Notes: generated from the letters alone by a model not told the origin. Shown: positions 22,354-31,153, numbered from the stretch's first letter. The stretch: DNA of 64,000 nt from Limnanthes douglasii subsp. nivea (GCA_036936605.1 JAUPFV010000002.1:215753046-215817045), one strand, 5' to 3'. Numbers and translations: made by a program.

Positions 22354-22788
22354 ATGAAACCCCGACATCCGAAGCAAACACCAGCCAAGAAAAAGAAAAA
22401 GCCTGTGTGGAGTTTCAAAGAGTGGGCTAGCATCGGAGACCGAGCCAAAGAGTACCGACGCGCTGGCTTGATTTGGGGATCCAATTCCAAACCATTTACT
22501 CCCGTCCCGCATCCTCATGACCCCGTTTTAGCTACCCTGATCCCTGCTGAATCCTTTCTTCTGCCCGAACCTCCTGGCTTTCTGTCTCCCGAGATTAGCC
22601 TATCTCCCGAGACTGTTGTCCTTTCTTCCAGCAGTAACTCCTCTCGTTCCCCTGTAGTTCGGTCGGAGAATCTGACCCCATCGTCTGTAAATTCATACGT
22701 TTCGTCGCCTCCGTTCCCGTCCCGACGCGTCCGCAAAACTAAGTTCTTGACCATGGGCGAAAACAGTCCCCCTACATCTCCCGCATGA
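22354..22788 (+). CDS. aORF of element A, segment 1 (N-terminal basic and proline/serine-rich region)
   Basis: 144 codons from MKPRHPKQTPAKKKKKP. The basic start resembles a nuclear localisation signal and matches the basic starts in C (MRKHPNN) and D (MRKRPKSKR). WSFKEWASIGDRAKEYRRAG follows, then a long low-complexity P/S/E stretch. A TGA at 22786-22788 ends it, but the same frame continues into segment 2 after five codons, so this is one gene with a single in-frame stop (or a leaky UGA). It runs antisense to the element's genomic transcript, between polymerase and 3' LTR. Function of the protein is not established. Confidence 0.65.
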   Translation: MKPRHPKQTPAKKKKKPVWSFKEWASIGDRAKEYRRAGLIWGSNSKPFTPVPHPHDPVLATLIPAESFLLPEPPGFLSPEISLSPETVVLSSSSNSSRSPVVRSENLTPSSVNSYVSSPPFPSRRVRKTKFLTMGENSPPTSPA

Positions 22789-22803
22789 GGTAATTATCTT
22801 GAA

Positions 22804-23724
22804 ATGGTTAAGATTACTCCCTCAATTCGAGGGTACCGGACTGGTCTTAACACTGCCGTAACTTTTTTAGGTCTGCCTAAGTTTCGGCTGACGCCCGAGG
22901 AATTGGACGCGGCTCACCGGGCTCATTCTGGGAATGCTGCTGAGCCCTCAAGCTCTCGGGTACGATCGTCGGATCCGAACGCTGCTACAGCCCGAAGCTC
23001 TGACCAAGCTTCGATCCCCGATTTGGAAGAATCGGAGGTAGATATTGCTCCCGCGGAGGTCAGTGTTGTCGCTGTTGGGAATGCTGCTAACCCTCCAGAC
23101 GATCCTCTGCTCGAAGAAGTCGAGGCCGCAATCACCACCTCCTATTTCCGCTGGCTTCCTTCGAAGGAAGTCGTTTCTCTCTACGAAGGAAAGTACCTCT
23201 ACTTCCCCGAGTCTCAGCACAAGGAGATGCCGATCCGTTGGGGAATTCCTGAATGCGTCACGGTTCGGTTCCCGGTCCCTGGGGAAACTCCTGTTCACGT
23301 CCGATCTCGGGAAATTGTGGTGTTTACCGAGCTATTCAATTGGGGTCTTTGCTTCCCCTTAGATCCCGAGATCGCGCTTTACTTCCGCACCCTCCAGATC
23401 TGCCCATCACAGCTGACGCTGAATGCCTGGTACACTTTAATGTCCTGCATAATGGCTTCCCGCCTTTCGGGTCGGGTTATGCCTATAGAGGAATATGTCG
23501 CTATGTCAGGTCTGTCCAAGGCTCCTAAGTCTCCGTTCTTCTACTCTTTCTTGGGAAACAAGTGGAAGATATTTAACGACTTCTTTGAGGGAGATAAAGG
23601 CCGGAAGCATCGGTTTGTGTTCCTGAGCGGGTGCTGGGAGAATGGCCTTCCCTATACCCCGGAGAATAAGAGACAGCTGCTTCGGTCCTGGGTCCATGAC
23701 GGTACCACCCTCCCTTTTTTTTAA
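22804..23724 (+). CDS. aORF of element A, segment 2 (Transposase_28-like domain)
   Basis: 306 codons in the same frame as segment 1. Residues about 125-270 hold the conserved domain: YLYFPESQHKEMPIRWGIPE, then REIVVFTELFNWGLCFPLDP, then LQICPSQLTLNAWYTLMSC, IMASRLSG and NKWKIFNDFFEG..RKHRFVFLSGCWENG. I recognise this as the 'putative gypsy type transposon' family (Pfam Transposase_28) found in extra ORFs of plant Tat elements; its molecular role is unknown. The segment ends at a TAA just after an 8-T run (23715-23722). One more T would keep the frame open into segment 3, so a homopolymer frameshift is likely. It is the best-preserved copy here. Confidence 0.75.
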   Translation: MVKITPSIRGYRTGLNTAVTFLGLPKFRLTPEELDAAHRAHSGNAAEPSSSRVRSSDPNAATARSSDQASIPDLEESEVDIAPAEVSVVAVGNAANPPDDPLLEEVEAAITTSYFRWLPSKEVVSLYEGKYLYFPESQHKEMPIRWGIPECVTVRFPVPGETPVHVRSREIVVFTELFNWGLCFPLDPEIALYFRTLQICPSQLTLNAWYTLMSCIMASRLSGRVMPIEEYVAMSGLSKAPKSPFFYSFLGNKWKIFNDFFEGDKGRKHRFVFLSGCWENGLPYTPENKRQLLRSWVHDGTTLPFF

Positions 23725-24896
23725 TGCCGACCCTCCGTGCACTGTCGAAGGAGTTTTTGAAAGGGCTAAAGAAGGACTTCTCGGAAGCTGCTGAAGACAC
23801 TTTCCAAGTGTTGAAGGACTTTTCGAAGAAGCAGTGGGGTCGGGCGATGCATCGGACCTTCAAGGATACCAACTTGCTCAAGAGCAACCTCTGGCGTTGC
23901 TCGTCAGAAATACTGACCATTGAGCAACTGCGGGAGCCCCCCAGTCTGGAGGACATTATCGCTAAAACTGACACTCCTGGGTATCAGTTGTACCTCCCGA
24001 AACGCAACAAGGCACCTAGCAAGCGCCCAAAGTCGGATGACGAGGTCGGGGGGAACAATGCAGCTGGTGGGGAGGGAGTGGGTCGGATAGCGGCGAATGA
24101 TGCTGAGGGTGGCGCGTCTAACCGTACCCAGCCTCCGGTGCCTAAGAGGAAAAACCGAACCGACGCTGAAGGGGCCAAGAAGAAGAAGCAAAAGCGGGCC
24201 AAAGAGAGCAGGGTCGTTGCTGGGGCGGACAATCCCACTGTACCAGAGCTATTGGATCAGTTTGGTAGGGTTAAAGGGAAATCGCCAATGGATCTGGTAG
24301 TTGTGATTCCGGATGAGGTCGACCCTCCCCACGCATCGGATCCAGCCGCAGCCTCCTCCAGCGGTCCTCGGTTCCCAATGCTAACGATGCTTGGTTCGCC
24401 GCACACTTTCCCGCTGCAAGGATCGGATGGACTGGCCTTGTCTTTGTACAACCTGCTTGTTCCCGCGACCCTGAATGAGCGTAGGGCGGCCGAGCTGAGC
24501 CAGAAGCTAGCGGGCGCGGAGGCTGAAATCGCTCGTTTAAAGGAGGCGGTGCAGAGTGCTAAAAACGCGCAGGAATTGGCAGAGGGGCGAGCTGCAGCGG
24601 CTATCCGTATCTCGGAGGAGACAAAAAAGGCCGGGGAAGATCGTGCTGCCACTCTAGCTCAGGAGATCCAAAAGCTGAAAGCTTCGAACACCGCCTTTGC
24701 AGATAAGTGCAAGAAGTGGTCGGACAAAGAGGTGGCCGATGCTAAAGCCGCCTACGTGCTTTCGTTTCATAACCGTTTCCCAACCCTTCATCTTGGGGCG
24801 ATGTGGCTAGATGTACCCGAGGCGAACCGACCTGAGAGAGTGAGTTGCGAGGATGATTCGGATGAGACGGAGTCCGAGGAGGAGAATAGCGAGTGA
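23724..24896 (+). CDS. aORF of element A, segment 3 (basic linker, coiled coil, acidic tail)
   Basis: 390 codons. The ATG overlaps the preceding stop (TAATG). ALSKEFLKGLKKDFSEAAEDTF and LWRCSSEILTIEQLREPPSLED align with the aORFs of B and C. Clusters PKRKNRTDAEGAKKKKQKR look like a nuclear localisation signal (residues about 135-160). A strong coiled coil follows (residues about 245-350, NERRAAELSQKLAGAEAEIA and onward), then an acidic tail DDSDETESEEENSE. This suggests a nuclear, oligomeric DNA- or RNA-associated protein, which is inference only. It may be translated as one polypeptide with segments 1 and 2 if the breaks are recent or assembly errors. Confidence 0.7.
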   Translation: MPTLRALSKEFLKGLKKDFSEAAEDTFQVLKDFSKKQWGRAMHRTFKDTNLLKSNLWRCSSEILTIEQLREPPSLEDIIAKTDTPGYQLYLPKRNKAPSKRPKSDDEVGGNNAAGGEGVGRIAANDAEGGASNRTQPPVPKRKNRTDAEGAKKKKQKRAKESRVVAGADNPTVPELLDQFGRVKGKSPMDLVVVIPDEVDPPHASDPAAASSSGPRFPMLTMLGSPHTFPLQGSDGLALSLYNLLVPATLNERRAAELSQKLAGAEAEIARLKEAVQSAKNAQELAEGRAAAAIRISEETKKAGEDRAATLAQEIQKLKASNTAFADKCKKWSDKEVADAKAAYVLSFHNRFPTLHLGAMWLDVPEANRPERVSCEDDSDETESEEENSE

Positions 24897-25187
24897 TCGG
24901 CTGGCTGTGTCGTTACTTGTTGTTTTTTTTGTTTTTTCTGTAATATCTTTGGGGGTCGGGGGGTCCCCTAACATTATTTCCTGTGAACATTTCGATATTT
25001 GTGTTTGAGTAAGCAATCCTTGTTTCTTACCATAATGTGCGGGTGTTTTTACTTAGGTAAACCAAAATATTTTTGTGAAAAACCAAAATAGGGTCTGATC
25101 AGCGTTATTTGTAAAATTTCTGATGGGGTCTGAAAAAGAAAAACATGTAATATTGATGCTTATGCGAAGGGTCTGAAAATTAAATTT

Positions 25188-25480
25188 GTAGATCAGTTGT
25201 AAACACTAAAAAACCCATTAAGGTTCTGTAGATCGATGTATCATCGAATTTTTTCCCAAAGGGTTGGGAAAACAAAACATGTAGATCAGTTGAAAAAACT
25301 GAAAAACCTATGAAGGTTCTGTAGATCAATGTATCATTGAAACTTTTCCCAAGGGGTTGGGAAAATTAAACGTGTAGATCAGTTGTAAACACTGAAAAAC
25401 CTATTAAGGTTCTGTAGATCAATGTAGCATTGAAACTTTTCCCAAAGGGTCGGGAAAATTAAACATGTAGATCCATTAAC
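25188..25480. repeat. Tandem array, 93-bp unit, 3 copies plus a partial (element A 3' region)
   Basis: GTAGATCAGTTG starts at 25188, 25281 and 25374 and the partial at 25467, exactly 93 bp apart each time. It occupies the space between polymerase end (25698) and aORF end (24896). Unit sequence is unrelated to the arrays in B, C and E. Confidence 0.95.
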
Positions 25481-25697
25481 ATTAGCAGGAACAGACGCTG
25501 ACCAGCTCGTCAGCTGACCAAGGTCGTAACACTTTAACATTTGGAAGGCAAAAGAAAATTTTGATTAATGTAATCAGGTGATCGGGTGTTTATGATGCCT
25601 CGTTAAAACCTTCTCGCGCCATCGAGGTAGGAAAGAGTGCATCCCCGACCAATAAGTTTTTACAGACTACGTCGAACGAACTACAAACATTTTGCCA

Positions 25698-26583
25698 CTA
25701 TTCTAAATAAAATTTTAGATGTTCAATATTCCATGGTAGCCTCAAAAGGTGCCCGAGCCTGTTTTGCAGTCGGTATGTCCACTGCCACGACGATCGTCTG
25801 TCTTCCTCCCGACGCCATTGGTAGCGGCCCGACAAGGTCGATTCCCCATCGGTCAAAGGGTCGTCCTTCGGATATGGACTCTAGAGGAGCCGCAGGGACG
25901 TTTATCGCGTTTCCGAATTGTTGACATGTATCGCAAGTTTTGACTATTAGTCGCGCATCTGCTGTTATCGTCGGCTAATAGAATCCTGCAAGAAGAATCC
26001 TTCTGATTAAGGCTTTGTAACCGCAATGTGCTGCACCCTCACCATCATGCAGCTCGGATACAATTATTTGTGATTCATGGACCCCTAAGCATCAGAGCAG
26101 GGGGCGGCTGAATGATTTCTTGTATAGCACTTCACCTAAAAGGACGTAACCCCAAGCCTTATTGCGTACTTTCCGAGCTGAGGAGTTATCACTAGGTAAC
26201 CAACCTTCAGCTAAGAAGGCGATAATGTCACGCCGCCAATCTGAGATTGTTACCGAAGAGATCTGACAGGCGATTTCAGGTCGGTTGTCTAACTCGTGAC
26301 GTTTGATAATAGACGGGCTTTCTTGTTCGGTCACCCAAGGATAGTTACTGGAGCAGAAAAGTGTTGCCAAAGAATCTACGGCTATGTTTTCGCTTCTCGG
26401 GACATGTTCGTAGGTGACTTTGTCAAACGAGGCGGCTAAAACCCTGAGTGCTGCTAGGTATTGTACCAGATTTTCTTTCCGAGCTTCCGCACTCCCCGAA
26501 GCTTGAGTTATCAAAAGTTGGGAATCGCTTATGAGACATACTTGCTTTGCCCCACATACCTGCGCTAACCGTAATCCTGCCAA
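25698..26583 (-). pseudogene. Element A RNase H remnant and truncated integrase
   Basis: Starts AGLRLAQVCGAKQVCLISDSQLL (RNase H, second half), then the linker, the integrase zinc region (SELHDGEGAAHCGYKALIRR, then CDTCQQFG) and the start of the integrase core (DRWGIDLVGPLPMASGGRQT). The text then jumps to the polyprotein end (PWNIEHLKFYLE, stop at 25698-25700). The rest of the catalytic core, including the later acidic residues, has been deleted. On the RT side, about 200 codons that normally join RT to this point are also missing (junction near 26583). The element therefore could only move with enzymes supplied by a relative. Confidence 0.8.
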
Positions 26584-27713
26584 AGGGAGGATGACAGATA
26601 TTGTTTAATTCCTAAGAACGCCTCATTATATTCGGGAGTCCACACAAAATTTTTGGCTTGTCTCAAGACCTGAAAAAAGGGAGCGCACTTATCAGATGAG
26701 CGAGAAATAAATCGATTTAAGGCAGCCAGACGCCCAGTTAGGATCTGGACTTCCTTGATGCTTCGGGGCGGAGTCATATCGGTCAGAGCTCGAAGTTGGA
26801 CAGGATCGGCTTCAATCCCTTTCTCGCTAATGAAGAAACCTAGGAACTTTCCTGACCGGACCCATAAGGAGCATTTTTCCGGGTTAAGCTTGAGATTTAT
26901 TCCCCGCATGTTATCAAAGGTTTCTCTCAGATCGGTAAGGTGTGCTTCGTCTGTGCCGCTTTTAACCAACATATCATCGATGTACACCTCCATATTCCTC
27001 CCAATTTGACCCTCGAACGTTTTGTTAACTAGCCTTTGGTATGTTGCGCCGGCGTTTTTTAGCCCAACGGGCATTACTTTGTAGCAGTATAGTCCTCGGC
27101 CCGTGATGAATGTGGTACTTTCCTGATCCGCAGCGTGTAATTTAATCTGATTATAACCGGCGTATGCATCCATGAGTGACAGCAATTTGTTACCCGACGT
27201 CGAATCTACCAACTGGTCGATTCTCGGCATCGGGAAAGGGTCCTTCGGGCATACCCGATTAAGGTCGGTGAAATCCACGCACATTCTCCATTTCCCGTTT
27301 TTATTCTTGACCAGAACGGGAATTGAAGTCCACAATGGGTAACTTGCTTCCTTGACATGACAGACGCTGATCATTCTCTCGACTTCTCGTAAGATAATGT
27401 CTGCTTTCTCTGGGGAAAAAGCCCGACGCTTTTGGGAGATCGGTCTGGCGTTTCTGTTGACAGTTAGCTTGTGAACAGCAAAAGATTCCGGGACCCCGGT
27501 GACATCTCTTGAGCACCACGCGAAAAAATCCAAGTTTTCCCATAGGAGAGTCAGCAGCTGTTCCCTGAAGATTGGCAAGAGGCATACCCCAATCCGCAGG
27601 AATTTCCCCGTAGCGAATTGGTGTTGCTCGAATTCTTCATCTGTTGTTAAAAGGCTCGGGGATTCCCTGGGGTCATCAACGGGCAGTGATTCCGGGGTGA
27701 GCCCCTTTAATTG
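26565..27713 (-). CDS. Element A reverse transcriptase
   Basis: Open frame continuing directly, in frame, from the gag-protease ORF past a UAG at 27714-27716. It shows the full plant Gypsy RT series: WENLDFFAWCSRDVTGVP, KNGKWRMCVDFTDLNRVCP, FPMPRIDQLVDSTSG, LMDAYAGYNQIKLH, YCYKVMPVGLKNAGATYQRL, the catalytic VYIDDMLVKS, and LGFFISEKGIEADP. The RT connection (LTGRLAALNRFISRSSDK) follows, and the frame ends at the deletion into RNase H (QYLSS). It would copy element RNA to DNA in the particle. All visible catalytic residues are intact; loss of downstream RNase H is the defect. Confidence 0.9.
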   Translation of the reverse strand, partial: QLKGLTPESLPVDDPRESPSLLTTDEEFEQHQFATGKFLRIGVCLLPIFREQLLTLLWENLDFFAWCSRDVTGVPESFAVHKLTVNRNARPISQKRRAFSPEKADIILREVERMISVCHVKEASYPLWTSIPVLVKNKNGKWRMCVDFTDLNRVCPKDPFPMPRIDQLVDSTSGNKLLSLMDAYAGYNQIKLHAADQESTTFITGRGLYCYKVMPVGLKNAGATYQRLVNKTFEGQIGRNMEVYIDDMLVKSGTDEAHLTDLRETFDNMRGINLKLNPEKCSLWVRSGKFLGFFISEKGIEADPVQLRALTDMTPPRSIKEVQILTGRLAALNRFISRSSDKCAPFFQVLRQAKNFVWTPEYNEAFLGIKQYLSSSLWQDYG

Positions 27714-27716
27714 CTA
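27694..27716 (-). promoter_or_regulatory. Candidate stop-codon readthrough signal between protease and RT (element A)
   Basis: On the minus strand the gag-protease frame ends GAA-TAG and is followed by CAA-TTA, matching the tobamovirus-type leaky context UAG-CARYYA. Eight nt after the stop lies GGGG-CTCA-CCCC (27694-27705), a small GC hairpin. The same frame then encodes RT. Corresponding sites: C at 37005-37013 and B at 15680-15688. Confidence 0.6.
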
Positions 27717-29336
27717 TTCTCGAGCTTGAATCATCTCTTGATCTTTTTTAGATGCCAATGCTGCTCGGTAACATTCCCGTGCTGCTTTCTGGCTGCTTCG
27801 GACCACTCCCACGTTGTTTCCGACCACGTATTTTAAACATTGGTGGATTGTAGAAGATACCGCATGCATTCGCGATATCCATGATCGGCCGAAAATGGCA
27901 TTGTGGGAAGCCGACGCGTCTACTACCACGAATAAAACCGTAACCTCTTTCTTGAATGGGTCGCGGCCTAATTGAACTACGCCCTCAAATTCTTCTATAA
28001 CGTCGGCTGCTGACCCTGTGAACCCTACTATGGTACGGTCGGACCGTGCAATCACTGGTGGTGTCCTAAACTTGGCGAAAGTGGATGCGAAGATTATGTT
28101 GGTCGAACAACCGGTATCCACCAAGATGCGCCGAACCTCCTCCCCCGCAATGGCTGCCCTGATTACAATGGCATCCTCATGGGGGCCGGCTATGTCCCTC
28201 GTGTCGTCGTCGTCGAAGTACAGAATCGGAGAAGGGACGCTTCTGGACTGTGAGTAAGTTCGGGCCTCCAACTGGGTGGTTAGGTTGACGATGTGCCTTT
28301 TCCTGGACGAATGTGTAACTCCTGCCATAGAATCTCCTCCAAAAATAGTTAGGGATTCAAAAAATTTACAAAGGCCTCGTACATTACTGACGTTCTCCTC
28401 GGCTTCCTCCTCGATAATCCCGATGATGTTGCGGTTTGCTTCGGGGTCGAGGTACTCAATGGAAACATCGAACGGATCGGTTACTTCTGAAATTGCCATG
28501 GTGGTTTCTGGTTTTGGTATTATCACGACTTCCTTCGAGGTCGTACTTTGCTGTGCCTTCTTAACATACTCCAGGAGGTTTCCGTGTTCTATGAGCATCT
28601 GTATTTCTTTCTTCAAGGCAATGCAGTCTTTGGTATCATGCCCAACGTCCTCGTGATAGCGACAGTAGTGGTTATTCCTTTGTTCCCGAGGTGTTGGTAT
28701 CGGGAAAGGTCTTCGGTACATTCTGCTCTTCTTAGTCTTCTCGTAGATCGACGCTACACACTCCGTAAGGTCTGCGAAATATGCAGGTCGGATCCATTTG
28801 TTAGACATGGGTCGTGAATTCGTCTGACTTGTTTGTTTTGGTTTTGTGCTTGATAGGACCGAAGGCTTGGCTGATACAGGCGGGGTCGGGTATATCGTAC
28901 TGACCGGTTGGGCTGCCCTAGCGTAATCCGACCGGGTGCCCTGCCTTATTACTACCGACACTTGGGCACTTTGCTGAATTTGTGCCGCCAACTCAGATGC
29001 TTCGGTCTCTTCGATCAATATCTGTTTTTCTATTTGAGCTAGAAGCGCGGAAAACGTGAACGCTTGTTTCTTCGTCACTGCTTGCTTCATTGGTCCCGGG
29101 AGCAGACCCAAGCGGAATGCAGTTAGGGCCACATTCTCTTCGCAGTGGTCTAGGTCGGTCTTTGCGTCGATGAATCGTCTAGTGTATTCTCTAAGGCTTT
29201 CCTCCAATTTCTGCCTGCAATTCATAATAGTGTCTCCGTTGGCTCGGAAACTCTTACTTCCCACAAAGTGTTGCCTAAACATCGTCAAAACATCCCGAAG
29301 TTTTGGATGCTGCCCTGCGGTAAGCGGTTGTACCAC
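27714..29336 (-). CDS. Element A gag C-terminal half and aspartic protease
   Basis: 540 codons in the same frame as the gag N-terminal ORF. The capsid region comes first: FRQHFVGSKSFRANGD, then LGLLPGPMKQAVTKK. KWIRPAYFADLTECVA follows, then a zinc-knuckle-like motif CRYHEDVGHDTKDC (about residue 220) that would bind genomic RNA. The protease domain has the active site ILVDTGCSTNI, intact, followed by AIFGRSWISRMHAV. The apparent start (GTG) is only where the frame reopens after a roughly 105-bp out-of-frame stretch (29298-29403), bounded by two single-base indels that cancel. The ORF ends at the UAG described above. Confidence 0.85.
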   Translation of the reverse strand: MVQPLTAGQHPKLRDVLTMFRQHFVGSKSFRANGDTIMNCRQKLEESLREYTRRFIDAKTDLDHCEENVALTAFRLGLLPGPMKQAVTKKQAFTFSALLAQIEKQILIEETEASELAAQIQQSAQVSVVIRQGTRSDYARAAQPVSTIYPTPPVSAKPSVLSSTKPKQTSQTNSRPMSNKWIRPAYFADLTECVASIYEKTKKSRMYRRPFPIPTPREQRNNHYCRYHEDVGHDTKDCIALKKEIQMLIEHGNLLEYVKKAQQSTTSKEVVIIPKPETTMAISEVTDPFDVSIEYLDPEANRNIIGIIEEEAEENVSNVRGLCKFFESLTIFGGDSMAGVTHSSRKRHIVNLTTQLEARTYSQSRSVPSPILYFDDDDTRDIAGPHEDAIVIRAAIAGEEVRRILVDTGCSTNIIFASTFAKFRTPPVIARSDRTIVGFTGSAADVIEEFEGVVQLGRDPFKKEVTVLFVVVDASASHNAIFGRSWISRMHAVSSTIHQCLKYVVGNNVGVVRSSQKAARECYRAALASKKDQEMIQARE

Positions 29337-29387
29337 TTAGATGCTCGGTCCCTGAAGGTCATGGAGAAAGCTCTACATAGGAGTTTG

Positions 29388-30260
29388 TCATCGTTGTCGA
29401 AAACTCAGCATGAAGTTTTTGAAGGCTTCCAAATGATTATCTTGGTCCTTCTTCCCATCGTACTTTTCTAGCTTAGAAATGTCAAATCGCTTCGGGAGCT
29501 GCCCTGCCAATATCTCGTCGGATAATGGAGATGTCCTCCAATTGACTCCGATGCCGCACACTCCTCCTTCAAGCCCTTCTGTCTGAACTCCGTAGAGTCC
29601 CTCATCTCCTGGGCTGACAAACTGGCTGCTGGTTCGGTAACCGTGGTTCTGACTGTTCGATGGTTGCCACAGCACTGGAGGCAGCACCGCCCGCTCTTCA
29701 CGGCTGGCGGCGGGCATTTCTTCTTTCCCAAAAGACACCGGGGTTCTCTTCTCGGTGCTACCCTTCTTGTATTTTGGGCAGTCTGTCCTGGGTCCGCGGA
29801 GGCGTCGGGAACGATTCTTTTGTGTGCGCTGGAGCCTTTCCTGCCGGCGATACTCCCTGTCCGACGAATCATCCGAGGTGTAGTCAACCGACATGCCGCG
29901 ATGATCCTCTGGGTACCGCTGAGTTCTGGCATTTTTCCTTTCCTCGGGATGAGGTTCTCGATAATACCTAACTGGTCGGGCTTCGATGCGCGGCGCAATG
30001 GGGTTGGCCTCCTCACGATCCTCCAAGAGGGGTTTCTTGCCTTTCCTTTCCCGGACCCTTTTGTCGTCCAGTGCCCGCTCCCTTTCTGCGTTTAGTCTGG
30101 CAATGTCTTTAAGGAGCTGTTTTCGGGTCATTATTAGGGTCAATCGTTTGTCCCGACCCCGGTCGTGGTGTTCCCGACCAGGTGCTTCCTCGCCCTCTGA
30201 CAACGAGACGGCTCGGACCACTTCTCTACCGACCCTCTCTATTACAGCTTCGTTGTTCAT
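29388..30260 (-). CDS. Element A gag, N-terminal part
   Basis: Chosen start is ATG at 30260 (MNNEAVIERVGREVVRAV); the frame is open further upstream but that part runs into the primer site and LTR. Highly charged (RKQLLKDIARLNAERERAL, then many R/E repeats), then the conserved gag core LPKRFDISKLEKYDGKKDQDNHLEAF. An extra A in the 29400-29403 run (plus strand) shifts the frame and stops it at 29388. It would form the particle shell and package element RNA. Matched by gag of B, C and D. Confidence 0.8.
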   Translation of the reverse strand: MNNEAVIERVGREVVRAVSLSEGEEAPGREHHDRGRDKRLTLIMTRKQLLKDIARLNAERERALDDKRVRERKGKKPLLEDREEANPIAPRIEARPVRYYREPHPEERKNARTQRYPEDHRGMSVDYTSDDSSDREYRRQERLQRTQKNRSRRLRGPRTDCPKYKKGSTEKRTPVSFGKEEMPAASREERAVLPPVLWQPSNSQNHGYRTSSQFVSPGDEGLYGVQTEGLEGGVCGIGVNWRTSPLSDEILAGQLPKRFDISKLEKYDGKKDQDNHLEAFKNFMLSFRQR

Positions 30261-30311
30261 CTCGTAAAGCGTGATTTTCAAAGAAAAAAGTTTCCTTCTT
30301 GGTATCACTCG

Positions 30312-30329
30312 TTCCCACAGACGACACCA
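30312..30329 (-). promoter_or_regulatory. Primer-binding site of element A
   Basis: On the minus strand TGGTGTCGTCTGTGGGAA begins two bases after the 5' LTR end. Similar to element B's site. Confidence 0.65.
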
Positions 30330-30330
30330 A

Positions 30331-30653
30331 TGATGAGTCAATAAATGTTTGGAAGAATATTTCGGATCTTGTGCTTTATATGACTAGAGAGAGAAAGTGT
30401 AGAGAGAGAGAATGGAATAGAATAATATTCAATGTTCCACCTACCAAGAAAGTGGGTCACCTTTTATACTAAAATAAGGTGGACCCACTAAAATCCTTGG
30501 TGGGCTGTTTACATAATTAATGAGGCCCTTTGCTAAGTACCGTATTTACAAACTGGTCCCCGAGAAATCCTAAGTACATTAATAACTACACCAAGTATCT
30601 TTTGTTTACAATTAAACCCTCATTATTTATATCGGTGAATTCTACCCTCATCA
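30331..30653 (-). repeat. 5' LTR of element A
   Basis: 323 bp. On the element strand it contains TATAAAA (plus TTTTATA at 30472-30478), the likely promoter of the genomic RNA. Partner 21429-21753. Confidence 0.95.
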
Positions 30654-30941
30654 GACGCTTGTTAGTTTTCGTGGGGGTATTTTGGGTGTTAGCCTTGGAG
30701 TTCCTTGTGGAGTAACAGATGACGTCGAAGGAATCTCCGAAAAGGATCCTTTAGAGCATTTGTAATGCTTATGTTTATTGTCTTTATGGTGCCTTTTTCT
30801 CTTCGAATAGGATTTCTTTGAGTGTTTATCTTTTCCCATAATTTTGGAGTCACTCTTGTAAATAGGTAAACAAGATTGACTGGGGGCTGAGAGCAGATAT
30901 TTGAAGGAATAATGGCAGTTGAGTTTTCCATGAGAGGCCAA
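30654..30941 (-). pseudogene. aORF of element B, N-terminal part
   Basis: The frame from ATG 30941 gives KIMGKDKHSKKSYSKRKRHHKDNKHKHYK, a very basic region, then FSEIPSTSSVTPQGTPR and a break at the element A border. The rest of the gene is at 18955-21428. The basic N-terminus parallels that of the aORF in F and suggests nuclear targeting (inference). A TATA box lies about 200 bp upstream on the same strand. Start choice is tentative because the frame shows no conserved first exon. Confidence 0.55.
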
Positions 30942-31143
30942 TTACTGTAATAAAAAAATTTCGGGGGCTGGGGCTTAGGCGCGACGTACAAGCCAGCAGC
31001 TTTTGTTTCTTCAAAATTCTAGGTAATAATTAACCACTATGGTATATGAAAAATCCTTGGCATAAACTACTCTCTCTCTTGAATAATTTTTCAAGATCTT
31101 TCTCTCTCTAAAAAGTGTTGAAAGGATATGTGGTGAACCAAAG

Positions 31144-31153
31144 GTATTTATAG
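31144..31153 (-). promoter_or_regulatory. TATA box of the element B antisense ORF
   Basis: On the minus strand TATAAATACC, followed downstream by a leader with AGAGAGAGAAAG. Position and sequence match the aORF TATA boxes in A, C and D. Confidence 0.5.

Larger units (their letters stand above)
21429..30653 (-). mobile_element. Element A: Tat-like Gypsy retrotransposon nested in element B
   Basis: 5' LTR 30331-30653 and 3' LTR 21429-21753, both TGATGAG...CTCATCA. Flanking GATGC (21424-21428) and GACGC (30654-30658) form a 5-bp duplication with one change. Minus strand: primer site, gag-protease, UAG, RT, partial RNase H and truncated integrase. Plus strand: aORF. LTRs differ at about 9 positions (7 transitions) plus a 2-bp GA indel, so it is younger than B, C and D. 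Large internal deletions make it non-autonomous. Much more GC-rich than its surroundings. Confidence 0.95.

Noticed and set aside
24257..24652. 131-codon minus-strand frame opposite the aORF
   Set aside because: Alanine/serine-rich mirror of the coiled-coil coding strand; no independent support.
29643..30267. Long plus-strand open frames across element A's gag
   Set aside because: They lie opposite a well-supported gag frame with recognised motifs and show no conserved domain; shadows of GC-rich coding DNA.
21429..30653. Element A as a complete autonomous retrotransposon
   Set aside because: RNase H first half and most of the integrase core are deleted, and gag is frameshifted.
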